DNA of 64,000 nucleotides from Sceloporus undulatus (GCF_019175285.1 NC_056522.1:237735242-237799241), one strand, 5' to 3'; shown: positions 11,228 through 23,815, numbered from the stretch's first letter. A program made the numbers and translations. Notes: generated by a model from the sequence alone, not told the origin.

Positions 11228-12737
11228 CGAAGAGTTTTGATCCCCCGAAGGGAGCCATAGTGAGGTTCTGTTTGGATCGCATATCGACTTGCCAGTTTTT
11301 TAGCCAAATCTGCCTTCTGACCGGAATAGAGGCAGCCTGGGCCCTGGCACAAAATTGGATGATGTCAAGAGAAGCATCTGAAGTGAATGCCAGAACCTTC
11401 ACTAGCTTATTTATACCCTGACGAAGCTTGGTGTCACCTTTGGGCACAAGCTGGATAAGGTCTTTGGCCCAGCCATAAGCAGCCCTTGAGAGGATAGAGA
11501 CAGAGGATGAAGCCCTGATGGCTGTGGAAGAAGCCTCAAAACTTCTTTTTAAGGCCGACTCTGCTCTTTTGTCTTCTGGAATTTTTAGAGTGTCATCACC
11601 ATCTTTGGCGTAGATGGCTGAGGAAACGAGTTGTGAGACGGGTGCATCAACCAAAGGGACTTGAAATTTTGACATCACTGGAGATGGTAAGGTGTAAAAT
11701 TGCTTGACTATTGGAGGGTTTGGTCTAACAGTTGCAGGTTTGGACCACTCTTCTCTGACCACTCTCATAAAGTCAGCCGGGAATGGGACCTCTGTGCAAG
11801 GAGGACAAGGACGTGGGAAGGAGTCACCCTTTCCCTGAGGTAAATCAGTGTCCAGAACCTGAGTAGGTTTGGGTGTGTCAGTCAATTCCAGAGCCTTAAT
11901 GGCTTTCTTCAGGAGGATGGAAAAATCATCAGCAGTAAATAGTCTGGCAGAGGAAGGAGGAAGGGGGGTATCCATCTCCTCTTCTTCAGAAAGATCATTT
12001 TCACCCCCCTCAGAAACTGACTGAGACTGGGAGTTATCCATAGATTCATCTGAGGAATGATTGGAAAGTAGCAGTTTGGCTTTCTTGTAGTTTAACTGTT
12101 GGCCACTAGATGTCGCCCTTCTCTTATGAGAAGCCTTAGACTGAGTGGGTTTGGCGGGCTTTTTACCGCCACTTTTAACCGCTCTGAGGCGTTTGTGCAG
12201 CCTAGGTTTGAATTTGCCCCTCTCATTGGCTGGGATGGCCTCTGATGACGATCTGGCTGGCACTGAAGAGGAGGAAGGTGAGTGAGCCCGGTGAGGGGAA
12301 TCGTTGAGCCTCCTGACAGAGTCCCTGGGAGGGTTTTGGGAAGGAGGAAGGGCCGCTGGTAACTCACTAGGCGAGGGCTGGGGCTGGAGTAAAGGGGAAG
12401 GGGCGACCTGGCCTGCTAAGACCGAAGCCTGTGCTGCGATTAGGGAGGCCAGAAGGGAGGAAATCTCAGGGGGGAGGGTGAAGGGAGAGGCTGGTGGGAG
12501 AGGCAGAGAAGGGCTACTTACATGCCTGATGGGCTCCGCTGGTTGCACCACTCCTTCCCGATCCCGGGAAGGGAGTAAGTGCTGTGGCGCATCTGGGCTC
12601 GGAGACGAGGGTTCTCCCTCCTCCGGCCGCGCCAATATGGGGGTCCCTGCTTGTGCCGCTGTGCGGACTCGCCGCAGGGCACCCTCAATCTGCGAGGAAT
12701 CCCCGGACATGCCGGGGCTCTCCTCTGCATCCTCCAT
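10929..12737 (-). CDS. DIRS gag-like region
   Basis: Open frame of about 600 residues at the 5' side of the DIRS element. It starts MEDAEESPGMSGDSS and is rich in Pro/Ser early, with a basic Lys/Arg stretch near the middle and an Arg/Ser/Asn-rich C-terminus (SSGRSFRNNSNSSFKQRDNR). No CCHC zinc knuckle is seen, which is usual for DIRS gag. It overlaps the RT frame by about 300 bp in another frame, a known DIRS arrangement. Treated as part of a fossil element, not a host gene. Confidence 0.8.
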   Translation of the reverse strand: MEDAEESPGMSGDSSQIEGALRRVRTAAQAGTPILARPEEGEPSSPSPDAPQHLLPSRDREGVVQPAEPIRHVSSPSLPLPPASPFTLPPEISSLLASLIAAQASVLAGQVAPSPLLQPQPSPSELPAALPPSQNPPRDSVRRLNDSPHRAHSPSSSSVPARSSSEAIPANERGKFKPRLHKRLRAVKSGGKKPAKPTQSKASHKRRATSSGQQLNYKKAKLLLSNHSSDESMDNSQSQSVSEGGENDLSEEEEMDTPLPPSSARLFTADDFSILLKKAIKALELTDTPKPTQVLDTDLPQGKGDSFPRPCPPCTEVPFPADFMRVVREEWSKPATVRPNPPIVKQFYTLPSPVMSKFQVPLVDAPVSQLVSSAIYAKDGDDTLKIPEDKRAESALKRSFEASSTAIRASSSVSILSRAAYGWAKDLIQLVPKGDTKLRQGINKLVKVLAFTSDASLDIIQFCARAQAASIPVRRQIWLKNWQVDMRSKQNLTMAPFGGSKLFGDVLDPILIETKDKKKALPSSYRRDDKKSSRQGQSSGRSFRNNSNSSFKQRDNRYGKQQQWPDRRFSPKHQSQARAFEKPASNNSGSSNPGKQGTNQRS

Positions 12738-12880
12738 GCTGTAGCTCCTGACTCCCTATCTAGTCCTGCACTCAGAAGGAAGGAAGGGAAGGAGAAGGAA
12801 AGGATTATTATTGTTGTTTGTAAAGTTGGAGAAGGAGAGAAAGAGGAAGAACGACCTATCTGGAGCGAGGCAGGAACAAG

Positions 12881-12999
12881 ACTGGAAGGTCAGGGGCGTT
12901 CCCTCCTTGACGTCACCTGCAACTTCCTAGTCCCTGCCTATTGGAGCGAGAGGAGGGAACTAACCCAATTGAGGATTCCCTCCCTCCATCGCTGGAAAA
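12881..12999 (-). repeat. DIRS left inverted terminal repeat
   Basis: Runs inward from CCAGCGATGGAGGGAGG on the - strand through AATCCTCAATTGGG to CGCCCCTGACCTTCCAG. The same sequence appears in the opposite orientation at about 7633-7750, with small differences near the outer end. Confidence 0.88.
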
Positions 13000-13655
13000 C
13001 AGATTGTATATCATGGCATAGATTTGGCATTAGGGTTGCATAGTATAAACCTCTCCATGCAGCACCAATTTCAGCAAGGGCACAAGGGCATGTGCACTGA
13101 TTATGCTTCACAATCCTTATGTTGAATGACAACAGCCATGCACAGCCAATGACCCAAATGAGGGAGTACTACTTACCAATTTCAGCAACATATCACATGT
13201 GCATGTCCTCTTCCCTGACCCTGAACTGTGTAGAGATGTTTGCACATTCGACAAAAAGCCCAACTAACTAGGGGAAATTGTGGAACATTACAACACCAGC
13301 AGGATTCTGGTCCTTGTAGTGCTCCAGCATATGCTGTGGGAGGACCTGGCAAATCTTCTCTATCACCAGATGTGATTCCTATTCCAAAGCTTCCATTTGA
13401 GAGAAACATTTTCTCCCAGTAAGGATAACTGTGGTCGCATCAGGACAGTACTTATGCCTATCTTATACAATTGCTGCAAGGATTACTGCAATGAGAGTCC
13501 TGTAAAGCAGCTCAATCATGTTTTCTTACTACTGCAGGTGAAAGACAGAGGCTGTAAGATCATGGTTTACAAAGGCCTTATAATGATTTCTTACCCTCCT
13601 ATCCTTTAAAGATGTTCATACACTATGACAGGTCTCAATTTTTCCCCTCTGAAAG

Positions 13656-13840
13656 ACTATGGATCCATCCACACTGCAGAAACAATCCAGTCCGATGCCA
13701 CCTCAACTGTCATGGCTGCATACTATGGATTTTTGGGAAATAACATTTGTGGTGGCACCAGAGCTCTCTGATAGAGGAAACTAAATGTCTCACAAAAATA
13801 CGATTCCCAGAAACCCAGAGCACTGAGGACAGGTATCAAT
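13656..13840. mobile_element. hAT-like MITE (CACACTGCAGAAA family)
   Basis: Contains ATCCACACTGCAGAAACAAT, a central GGTGGCACCAGAGCTCTCTG and a partly inverted right half with GATTCCCAGAAACCCAGAGC. Matches a common reptile palindromic element; the right end is degraded. Confidence 0.5.
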
Positions 13841-15995
13841 TTCATTGCAAGAATAGTTTAGAATTATTATTACAGTTATGCATCAAAATGGCAATGGCAT
13901 AAAGTGCATTAACTGATGCACTGTTAATATGCTGGTTTTCACACCCTTAAAATGTCAGTCAGCCATGCAATGATTGTGTAATAATTTTTTTGTACTGAAC
14001 AGTCTTGTGCACTTGCAGTGCTAAATCTCCCTGTTCATCGAGGAGGAAATTCTCACATTTGTCTTTGATCACATGTAATGTAGTCGCAAAAACTGCTTGA
14101 ATGTGAAGCTGTCATATTGATGCACTCATGTTAGTAGGTCTGTGATGGCTATAAAGCAGCTCCCATCTTAATACGAGCTGTTCACATACAACTGTTCCCC
14201 AAAAGTAGTAACCATTTTTTGCAGGGGTACCACAAACATGCAGTCAGGTCAGTGACAGAGTGGTGAAAATCACACAATCTACACAGAGGCCCATTTCATT
14301 TAAAACGTTCATCCCATGATAATGGTCGACTATGGAAAGTTTTACAGAGGTTTCTGCATCTTAGCCATGAATAAATGGACTTGCTTCAAAATCCAAGTTG
14401 TGAATTATTTTTATTAGGTTGACAGAAAAAGGACAAATGTCTGCAAGATTTCAAGTCCTTTTGCCTTCTATAGGCAGTTACTACAAAAGGAAAGTGATGG
14501 AGAGATGTGACTTGATCTTGAAGTCATGTTGCCTGCATGATTGTTTAAGTTGTTTGGAAAGGAAACAATTGCAGATTCCCCAAAAGGGGTTATTTTGTAA
14601 CTTGCTGTTACATAATAAGCTCTTTGTTACTGTTGTTGGGCTCAGTCCTACAGTGCACTCATCCAACAGTCTGCGTTGTATCATGCGTAGACCTGTAAAA
14701 TAAACCCCAGTGAAGGTGATCAGCTGAGGAAGCAGGCAGAAGTTGATCAGTTGAGTAAGTAGGCAGAAGAGAGGTCTAACACACACACCCTGTGCTTTCC
14801 CACTGAACACCTGATTGATGATTGTTTTGCAGGGCTATATCATATGTGTGTGTAACCAGATGCTGCAGTGGCCTCTCTTAAGGATAAAGTTCTGTAACCA
14901 AGGTGGGCATACAGGGGAACCCTGATTCAAGAAATCCATGCTAGATTAGGGTTTGGTTAATTTCTTATTTTTTAGGCTGTTCTCTTGCAAGCCATTGATG
15001 GTATAAAGCACAGAGAGCTGCTGAGAATATTGCATGCAAGCCTTCCAATTAACAATCTGCCATTTTAAAAAAGAGCACTCTAATAAAGTAGGCTATTAAT
15101 TTTAAACAAAGCTTTTAGCTTACAGCTTTTAGCTGGAAAGCTGGAAATATCTGGCGCTTAAGAGTTGGAATAGAAAAAAACTGCTTACTATGAAGTTGCA
15201 TTTGGAACATGAAAATAATTTCTACTAAATGGCATCAATAAATCAGATGCAAAACCAAAATAAATAATGTATAAAGCTATTTTATAAAATGCAAGGAACA
15301 TCTTTAAAAATCACCCGCCCTAGAAAGCAAGATGCATTTGATGCCATTTAAAAAAAAACCCAACAACAACTCATAAATATGTATATGTTTCATGTATGTA
15401 CAAAACATAAATATATTTTAAAAACAAATTTGCTATTTGTATCTTTCCTAACATATGTTTGCAGTTTTGTTTCAGCTGAATAATTCTGAAACAGGTTTTG
15501 CAAAGCTTTGCATAAACATGCATTTTAAAGACACTGAAAAAAGGAGAATACTACATTCAAGTCTATTAGTTACTCACTCATGGTATGCAACTTTGATCAT
15601 AAACCATAAACAAGGTTTTAGAATGCACATTTTCTTCTTTGTCTGACATAGCAATCTTCCAGATTACTAGGCAGACTTTATTTATGACTATTGTAGCATT
15701 TGTTTTCAGAGCTGGAATGCTTCAGCAGGACACCACATTACATAGAGTAAAGGTTCCTCGCCTATATGTACCTATGAAATACCATGTAGAATTTCTTAGG
15801 CTTGGGAATTTTTCCTGTATTTGACATTAAAAAAGAACTACCTACATTAACCAAAAACCATAAATTGAGGAGGACCATGGACTGAATTAGGACATACAGA
15901 CCTTACATTTGGTGCCTTCTGAAGTCTGTGTGTATGTGTGTCTTTTTGTTTCACATCAAGCCATTCTTGTAATTTCACCTAAGCTTTGTTGTTGA
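13841..15995. other. AT-rich intronic sequence
   Basis: No gene or clear repeat. Contains poly-A/T runs. Short frames are random. Confidence 0.4.
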
Positions 15996-16146
15996 CATTT
16001 TATGCCTTCAAGTCTTTTCTGACTAAGGTGAACCTATTATGGGGTTTTCTTGGCAAGATTTGTTCAGAGGAAATTTGCCATTGCCTTCCCCTGAAGTTAA
16101 GAGCATGTGACTTGCCCAAGGTCACCCAGTGGGTTTCATGGCTAGC
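15996..16146 (-). mobile_element. tRNA-derived SINE with BovB tail, 5'-truncated
   Basis: Complement of the 3' part of the family seen whole at 53510-53737: GTGACTTGCCCAAGGTCACC and GGGGTTTTCTTGGCAAGATT followed by the BovB-like tail TTATGCCTTCAAGTC. Broken on the head side where a CR1 begins. Confidence 0.7.
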
Positions 16147-16149
16147 TAA

Positions 16150-17166
16150 GCTATGCATTTGTGATCTTGGAGTCCTAGTAGACCACAAGTTGAACATGAA
16201 TCAACATTGTGATGTGGCAGCTAAAAAGGCCAATGTGATTTTAGGCTGCATCAATAGAGGTATGGTGTCTAGATCAAGGGAAGTAATAGTGCCACTCTAT
16301 TCTGCTTTGGTCAGGCCTCACCTGGAATGTTGTGTCCAGTTCTGGGCACCACAATTCAAAAAGGATGTTGACAAATTGGAGCATGTCCAGAGAAGGACAA
16401 CCAAAATGGTGAAGGGTCTGGAAACCATGCCTTATGAGGAAAGAATTAGGGAGCTGGATATGTTTAGCCTGGAGAAGAGATGTTTAAAGGCTGATATGAT
16501 AGCCCTGTTTAATTATTTGAACTGGTGTCACATTGAGAATGGAGCAAGCTTGTTTTCTGTTGCTCCAGAGACTAGAACACAGAACAATGGATGCAAGCTA
16601 CAGGAAAAGAGATTCCACCTCAACACTGAAGATTTTCATACGACATCGTTATCTCGTTCCTTTATCTCCCAAAGTGTAGTGGAATCGTCATAACAGATAG
16701 ACAATTCCAAAAGATTTTCACATGAGGCTGTTAGTGTTCTTAAAACATTGCTAAATCATTCTTAAATCGTTGCTATGTCTAGTGTGTGAATGTAACTGTT
16801 TTGAAATCATTTTGTAATCATTTATTGCTGAATTCTGATATATCAACGATTTAAGAACACTAACAGCCTCATGTGAAAATCTTTTAGAATCGTCTATCTG
16901 TTATGACGATTCCACTACACTTTGGGATGATAAAGGAACAATATAACGATGTCGTGTGAAAATCTTCATTAAGAGGAACTTCTTGACAGTAAGAGTTGTT
17001 CAACAGTGGAACACACTCCCTCAGAGTGTGGTGGGGTCTCCTTCTTTGGATGTCTTTAAACAGAGGCTGGATGGCCATGCATCGGGGGTGCTTTGATTGA
17101 GTTCCTGCATCGCAAGGGGGTGGACTGGATGGCCCTTGTGGTCTCTTCCAACTCTATGATTCTGTG
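16150..17166 (+). mobile_element. CR1 LINE 3' part, interrupted by a MITE
   Basis: RT C-terminal coding remains: [52 protein letters not shown] and [20 protein letters not shown]. After a foreign insert (16627-16968) the CR1 resumes with GAGGAACTTCTTGACAGTAA and ends TCTTCCAACTCTATGATTCT, the CR1 3' terminus. 5'-truncated. Confidence 0.88.
16627..16968. mobile_element. Long-TIR MITE inserted in CR1
   Basis: 342 bp. Terminal inverted repeats of about 115 bp (16627-16741 and 16853-16968) begin TGAAGATTTTCA and are about 95% alike by eye. The centre is AT-rich with no coding. The surrounding CR1 is continuous once it is removed. Confidence 0.85.
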
Positions 17167-19066
17167 TTTCATATGATTCCTATGTATTCCCTAGTTTTGG
17201 GAATTGTTGGGCTGTATTTGAAAGTTTCCCAACCCTCACTTACTGGGCAACAGGTGGTGCTGTCAATGGGGATCTTTCTCCTATCAGTCAGGAAGTAGCT
17301 GAGTGATGTTCTCATACTCTGATGTGAGGGTGAATTGCAACAGGGACTCTGCTTCTGCCTGTCACATTGGAGACTGTTGGCAGGAGAGGGTTGAAACATA
17401 GCTAGCTGCTCCCTGATCAACAGGGGAACAGACCCCTGTCATTCACAGTGACTGCTGTGAAATTGGGCTGGGAGAAACATAGCTTAGATGGTTATGCATT
17501 CAGAACTGCCTTAGTGAATTTTGGACATAAACATCTTACTCTTGCAGGATATTTTGCTGTTAGACTGAAATCCACACACCAGTTAAAATCTTGGGATATA
17601 TGTTCCATCAGCTCTAGCCACCATAGCAATGCTAGGAGTTCCTGACAGGGACCCTTATTCAAACCCATGTGTAACACCTTCATGATTTGCTATTCCTTTA
17701 TTTGGTACAGAAACATGCAGATGTTAACAATATAATCAAGATGATACAATGCTTAATAGTAACACAGCACTGTAGATAAATTTTACCACAGTGTAGCAAC
17801 ACAACTTGCCAGTACTGTACCCTTTGACAATTCATTACTTGCACAGTTTAATTAGGGATAATGGACCTGCTGCAGTCTGGTAATTTATGAACTTACCTAG
17901 TATGTTTCTGAATAACAGAACTTACCTCTTAGAAAGAGCCAACTTTCACTGTACATTTTATCTTTTTTGCAAGATGCCCTTCTGGGATTTTTTTTTTAAA
18001 GGTCCTTTCAGAGGCTTGATATGCAAAAATACATAGATGTGTCTGACTTGCTGCACGCTTTCCCATGAAGAAGCACTTCTGTTTGGAGAAGTGGGGATTA
18101 CTCTTTTTGGGACAACCAATAGCAATTAGGTTATACTCTGGCTGAATTCATACATGGCCTAGTGTGACACAAGAGTCCTGTAGGTGGAACTCTACAATGG
18201 CTCCCTATTCACCACTCCGAGCAGTGTGGAAGGGAAATGGAGAAGTGGCTGACACTATCCCAGACACAGACTGATGACATCTTCCACTGAGATCTGCTGG
18301 GGTCTCAGTGGTCTGTGTTTGGCTATGAGGCATAGCTGGATGACTTTCTGATCCCCTACACTCTCCACTGGTAATTCAATGGCTGCCGGGGGGGGGGGGT
18401 CTATTGCAGATAAATCATGAGTCCTGGATGGTGGTGAATAAGAAGCTGTAGTGGGCTGTGGTCATTGCTGAGTGGAAGAGTATCAGCTTCCACAACAACT
18501 AGAAAAGGACAGGTATATGGCGTACTTACAGTTGCATATATCACTCACAGGATGCTGGCTTTTGCATTTATGTTCTTATGCAACAAATTGCATAAGATGC
18601 TCCAGCTCCTGGTGGTAGTACCAATTAGAATGCTGTTTTGTGGCACAGACACTAACTGGCCTGCCTCTATGATATCATTAATAATTAATAAACACTCGAA
18701 GCCCCTCCCCTGCCTCCAGAGTTTCTTATCTCAACACTGGTAATCAGTGGGCAAAGAGGACCTTTTTTTTAATTAGGGAAAAAGATATGTCGTATTATAT
18801 CTGACAAGATGTTTCTATTGGCTTTGCCCTTAGTCATTCTTTCCATGCCCTACGAGCCTTCAGTACAAGTTCATTATAGTTTCCTTGATCGATCAATTGG
18901 ATATCTTGCTATTGAACAGGCCTGCCCTGCAAAGAGTGAAATTTACTATGGGTACTTGATGACCTGATAGTCAGCAAGGGTGCCAGTGGCTACTCGCCAT
19001 CCCTTGCCCATGTACTGGATCTGTGAATGAGGGAAGATGGACATTGACATACAATTCCTTGTAGAT
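17167..19066. other. Intronic sequence, no clear gene
   Basis: A 12-nt G run lies near 18387. The stretch at about 18130-18760 (CATACATGGCCTAGTGTGAC onward) has the look of a decayed DNA repeat, but I cannot name it. Confidence 0.3.
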
Positions 19067-20404
19067 GTATTCACATTTCCACATTTTGTTGTGTTCCAAC
19101 TGGGAATTGGTTTAAACTGACATTGAATTTAATTGGTCTTTTACTGCTTCAACTTTGTGAAGCTGCAAAATATTTTTACTGTGTCACAAAAGTTTAGTAA
19201 ACAAAAACAATTGGGGATTTGTTTGTTGCATAAGAATTCATTCTCACACACCAAGTCAATAGTTGGTGGAAGAACCTTTGACAGCAATTGCAACTGCGAG
19301 TTTTCTTGGATAGGTCTGTGTCATCATACTTGTGCATCTGGATCCTGCAATTCTTCATGGCAATGTTGCCTGAGCTCTGACAGGTTTTATGAATAACAAG
19401 TGTTGGTCAAGCCTTGCCATAGTTTCTAAAATGGATTAAGGCCTGGATGCCTTTGGCAGGCACATTCTAAGACACTCAGCTTCTTTTTAATCCACATCAG
19501 TGTTACTTTGGCTGTGTGTTTAGAGTCATTGTCTTGCTAGGTGACCCTCTACCACATTTCCAGAATCCTTGCAAACAGGTCTCCCTCCATAATTGTCCTA
19601 TATATAGCTCTATCCATCTTGCTGTCACAATCCTGACCAGTCCCTGCTGAGGAAAAGCACCCCCATAATACAGTGCTGCTGTTGCCATGTTCAGTTATGG
19701 GGATGCTGTTCTCAGGACAGTGAGCATGGTTAGCTTTGTACCACACACAAAGTTTTGTGGCAAGGCTAAAAAGTTCAGTTTTGGAGAGCCTTTTTGCACA
19801 TTTGCTGTGTCTCCCACATGCCTTTTTGTAAATCCGAAATGTGTTTGCTTCATCAATGGCTTTCTTCTTGCCACTCTTGCACACTGGCATCCTGGTGAAA
19901 GTTGTTCCATGAAATTTTTCTCATGTCAGCTGCAGCATTTTTTATTAGCTCCTTCAGAGTTTCCATTGGTCTGTTGGTTGCTTCTCTGACTAATGCCTTC
20001 CTTACACAATTATAGTTTGGTGGGTGGCCTTTCCTAAGAAGTGTCATGGTTGAGCCATGTTCTTTTCATTTTATAACAATGGATTTAATGGTGGTCTAGG
20101 GTGGTTCATAATTCAGTAATTGTTTTTTCCCCCTGCACAACTTGATCCAAGAATTGTTTTGCTAGTTCCTTGGTCTCCATTATGCTGTTTAGATAAGCTC
20201 TTCAGTACACTCTGGGACCTTCCAGGAACAGGTGTCTTTAACCTGATACCACATGGCACTAGAATTGTACACAGGTGGAGTCAACTTCTTATGTGTCTTC
20301 TGTAGGGAGGTGTTGCCCCAGAGTTTATTCAAGCATGTCACCATATTTCAGTTCTAGATTAAAGCACAACAAAATGTGAAACATTCAAAGGGGTGTGTGA
20401 ATAC
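19067..20404 (-). mobile_element. Tc1-like DNA transposon, decayed
   Basis: Ends: GTATTCACATTTCCACATTTTGTTGTG at the left (19067 on) and the complement ACAACAAAATGTG...GTGTGAATAC at the right (to 20404). The - strand holds transposase pieces in several frames: an HTH part ([20 protein letters not shown]), [40 protein letters not shown] and, near 19.5 kb, the second catalytic block DNDSKHTAKVT. Frame changes and stops make it inactive. About 1.34 kb, nearly full length for the family. Confidence 0.85.
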
Positions 20405-23400
20405 AGCGCCATGCTGTATGAGCTCTACATGGTCTATCCAGTTTACCATTTTGTTTCCTACAGTAGCCAGCCATATGCCTCCAGGAAGCCCCTGTGTGGC
20501 CCTAGGTGAGCAGCTTGTATTCATTGCAAGCAGCCATGTTTGAAAGTGAAGTTGCAACAGTGTGTGGCTAAAACAATAAAGGTATAAACCCATCTGAAAT
20601 AATTTGCACAAAATGTATTGGCACTTTTCTTTTGATTGAGATGGCACAAGACGTATACTTACTCCTTCCATTTCATGTTAGTTACACAGAACCTTTATAT
20701 AGCCTTCCAGTCTTTTCTTCTTCTTCTTTTTCTCTCTCTTCTTCTGCCACTTCTTCCTTCTCAGTTTCTGGCATCCCTTTTTTTCTGTCTCCCTGACTAG
20801 AGGGGCTGAGATTATCACAAACAAGAAATTTTTGAATCAAGGCCACACAGTAAATAAAAACAGCTTGGCATCTGTGTGGAATCTGAGGGCTCCAGCTTAC
20901 CTTATAGCTGGCAGTAGAAATGCACAGTAAAAGCAGGGGTGAGTCTAGAAGAGTGCACATTATCTACCTCACACAGTTTGTAAAAAGGATAAATGACATA
21001 AGAATATCCTGTAACAAAGATTGTAGGGATGCAGGGGTGGAAGCAAAAAAATAATGTGTTGCCTTTAAAACTTTTTGTTTGGGGTCAGTCAGGATCTCTT
21101 TAAGTTTAGATGGAAGCTCACTGATCAGAAGTGAACACAGATTAATTCTTCTCACTCCCACATGGGCTAAGGAAGGGATCTGACAATCTCTACTCTGCAA
21201 AAATGCACAGGAACCCAAAATAGCTTGCCTAATCTTTGAAGGAGCCCTTATTTCCAAGTCTCCTGTCTGACAAACTGTCCTCTTCTTTATGCTTCATATC
21301 ATAAGTACTGAAGAAATAAGTCTTCTAGGGGCAAGTTGTTGTTGCAAACAATTGCCAATAACAATGCTGTCGGGCTTGTAATAGCTTTTTTTGTGTGTCT
21401 GATGTTGTTGGCTCAAGGCAAAATCTGTTATTTCAAAACAAGGAAGAGAACTGAAGATAAAAACATTTAATATTATTATTTGTGATTTGAAATCAGATTA
21501 AAAAGGGGAGACCAGCTCTATTTTTACTTGGAACACATTTCTTCGATTGCATCAGGAAATAATCAAGAGACAAACAAACTGTCTGAACTTTTGCTCCATT
21601 TGAAACCATTAAAAACTAGGAATAAGTGTAAGCTTGTCAGATGGGGTTCATATATGATATGCCACCCATTTTAAAGATTTGTCCTTCCAAAGCTTGGAAG
21701 TTATGTTTTGTGACTGCAGCCCCCAAATCACTTTCTTTTCAGAATTTAAGGGGTGGACTTTTGACATCTATCTAGCAACATTAGTGCAAATTATCTTTTA
21801 CCAAGGAGATTTAATCAAAAACAGGATACAGTAGATCTAGGCTTAAAGCAAGGAGACCTTTCTTTGTTCAGCTATAATGTTTGCTGGGTCATCTTGGACA
21901 GTTGACCATCTCTCAGAATTATGGTGAGACTAAAGCAGGGTAACTGTCAGATACGTAAGTGAAGGGAAAGCTGGTAAACAAAATATTTTGCAAACACTTT
22001 TTGTTAGGTGAGCCAAGTTTGAAGGCCACCTTCCTACATATATGTAATGTGATAAAGCTTCTCATGGTGGCAAGAGAAGTGCCTTACTGTTCATTCTTTT
22101 AGGGTACAAGCTTGTACCCACCTCTCTTGGAATAATGCCTGTTAAACTCATCAGGGCTCATTTATTATTTTGGTATGTATTGTACAGTATTGCACTTTTG
22201 GAAACAATTGTTGCCCCATTTTCTCTGTCACTACTGATGGCATCCCTATTATGACTGTTTATTTACTTGTTTTGAAAATGTATAAATTTCTGCTTTTAGA
22301 ATTGGTCAACTTATAGTGTAATTTTTTTAAAAGTGATAAATTCTCAACTGAAATCAAACAACAGTTCACCTAAATTAGTATATACCATTAAAAACTACTT
22401 GGTTAAGATAGAATCTAGTGGTCCCTTTAGATTTATTTTCTATATATTTTGTATGTCACGTTAAGTCAAAATAAAAAAAAAGCTGATTTATTTTATCATC
22501 AGCTTTACCAGTTAAAGGTGGCACTAGATTTTTCCTCCCTCTTCCACTTTCCTTTTCATACTAAAACAGACTAACTCTTCTCTCTTTGAAAATTCGCTAA
22601 GATGTGTTGCATAGGATCCTTCTGTAGGACTGTAGATTCCTTCTTTGATTATTATTTTATGAGTGTCTGATGACTGATAGTTTCCCCAAATGGATCTGTT
22701 ATTTACAAGCAATCCCAGGTCTGGGCTTAGGTCAGGTTACAGGTGGGGGACTCATGTGACTAAGCGTGACTCCATGTGTGTGTGTATTGGCCTTCAAGCC
22801 ACCTGTTGACTTACTTTTAATTTTAATTCATGTGACTCATGAATTTAACAGAGGTGGTTTTCCTAGTTCCTTCCTCTGAAATATAGGCTACAGCACCTCC
22901 ATACCAAAACCAAATATCATTATACAGTGCAAAAGTTGTTAAGTTTTCTGTGTGAAGCAATGCTTTCATTTTTGTGATTGGACAGTAAAGTGAGCCCCGG
23001 TGTGTAGTCTGAAGCAATACTGACAAGACAGGTTTTCCACCTTGTGTGCAGCCTCTGAGAAATAAATTAATATTATTTTTTTCTCTTTAGGTACTGGGAA
23101 CTGGGAAGGATTTAGCCTTTCACTCTCAGTTTTGTCTTATTCATTTTTGGCCCTGCTTTATTTATCCTCTAGTGTAATGTTGCTCTTCTAACTTACAATG
23201 TATTTACAGCCTTTGTTTTGTTCACTTTTGTGATAGTCTTGTGAAGGGGTACATCATGCACATCATGCAGTATCTAGAGTAGTTGCTTATGATGTGTCCA
23301 AAGCTACAGTAAAAAGTTTATGGCCATGTCAGAACGTCACTTGAATAAAGATCCAGATGGCATCCTTTTCATGACTTACATGGTGTAATTTCAATTTATT

Positions 23401-23474
23401 CCATTTTAAGTTCCTTTCTTATAATTGTGGAGGTTGGAATTCTCTACTGAGTTTGCACAATGATCAAAATCTCT
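20405..23474. other. Intronic sequence, no recognised gene
   Basis: Holds a (CTT)-rich pyrimidine stretch at about 20715-20765 whose complement reads as Glu/Lys-rich, and otherwise AT-rich unique sequence. No exon seen. Confidence 0.4.
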
Positions 23475-23815
23475 CCCAAACACTGCCTTTTGGCTGGAGA
23501 TGCCCTCCTCTCCAAAGCCAATGTAGCCCAATGTAAAACACATTACAAAAGTCCAGTCTTCAGGTTACCAGCTTGTGCACTACCATCTTTAGGTCTTCCA
23601 GTATTCGGAAAGGGTACAGCCTGGAACTGATAATAAACACTCCTGAGTGTTGCATCTATCTAGGCAGACATTTGGAGAGATGGACCCAGGAGCACTCCCA
23701 AGCTGCGCACATAGTCCTTCAGAAAGAGTGTAACAGAACACACCTCCAGCCCTAGATTAGAACCCTTAATAGTAAAACATTTCTGTCTTGTCTGGATTCA
23801 GTTTCATTTTTTTAA
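23475..23815 (-). mobile_element. L2-type LINE fragment
   Basis: Collinear with the better L2 copy at 32.57-32.88 kb: shares the pattern CAAAAGTCCAGTCTTCAGGTTACCAGC-type text, GGAAAGGGTACAGC and CTGATAATAAACACTC. It ends about 85 bp before the ITGB5 exon at 23899. Confidence 0.6.

Larger units (their letters stand above)
7598..12999 (-). mobile_element. DIRS-family (tyrosine recombinase) retroelement, near whole
   Basis: About 5.4 kb. Inverted terminal repeats of roughly 115 bp lie at 12881-12999 (element left) and about 7633-7750 (element right). The right one carries an extra outer piece of about 35 bp (7598-7632). An internal complementary region sits at about 7883-7976. Reading from the right on the - strand come a gag-like frame, an RT/RNase H frame and a tyrosine recombinase region. 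This is the DIRS1/PAT layout: no LTRs, no integrase, and no clear target duplication. The ends are nearly identical and the frames long, which suggests a young insertion. It looks almost whole, with about one break. It lies antisense within what is probably an ITGB5 intron. Confidence 0.92.

Noticed and set aside
12304-13043. Open frames on the + strand opposite the DIRS gag
   Set aside because: Antisense shadows of the gag-like frame and its terminal repeat. No domain, and no splice or start context.
20682-20960. Glu/Lys-rich frame on the - strand
   Set aside because: Produced by a simple CTT-rich stretch; no conserved protein and no exon signals.
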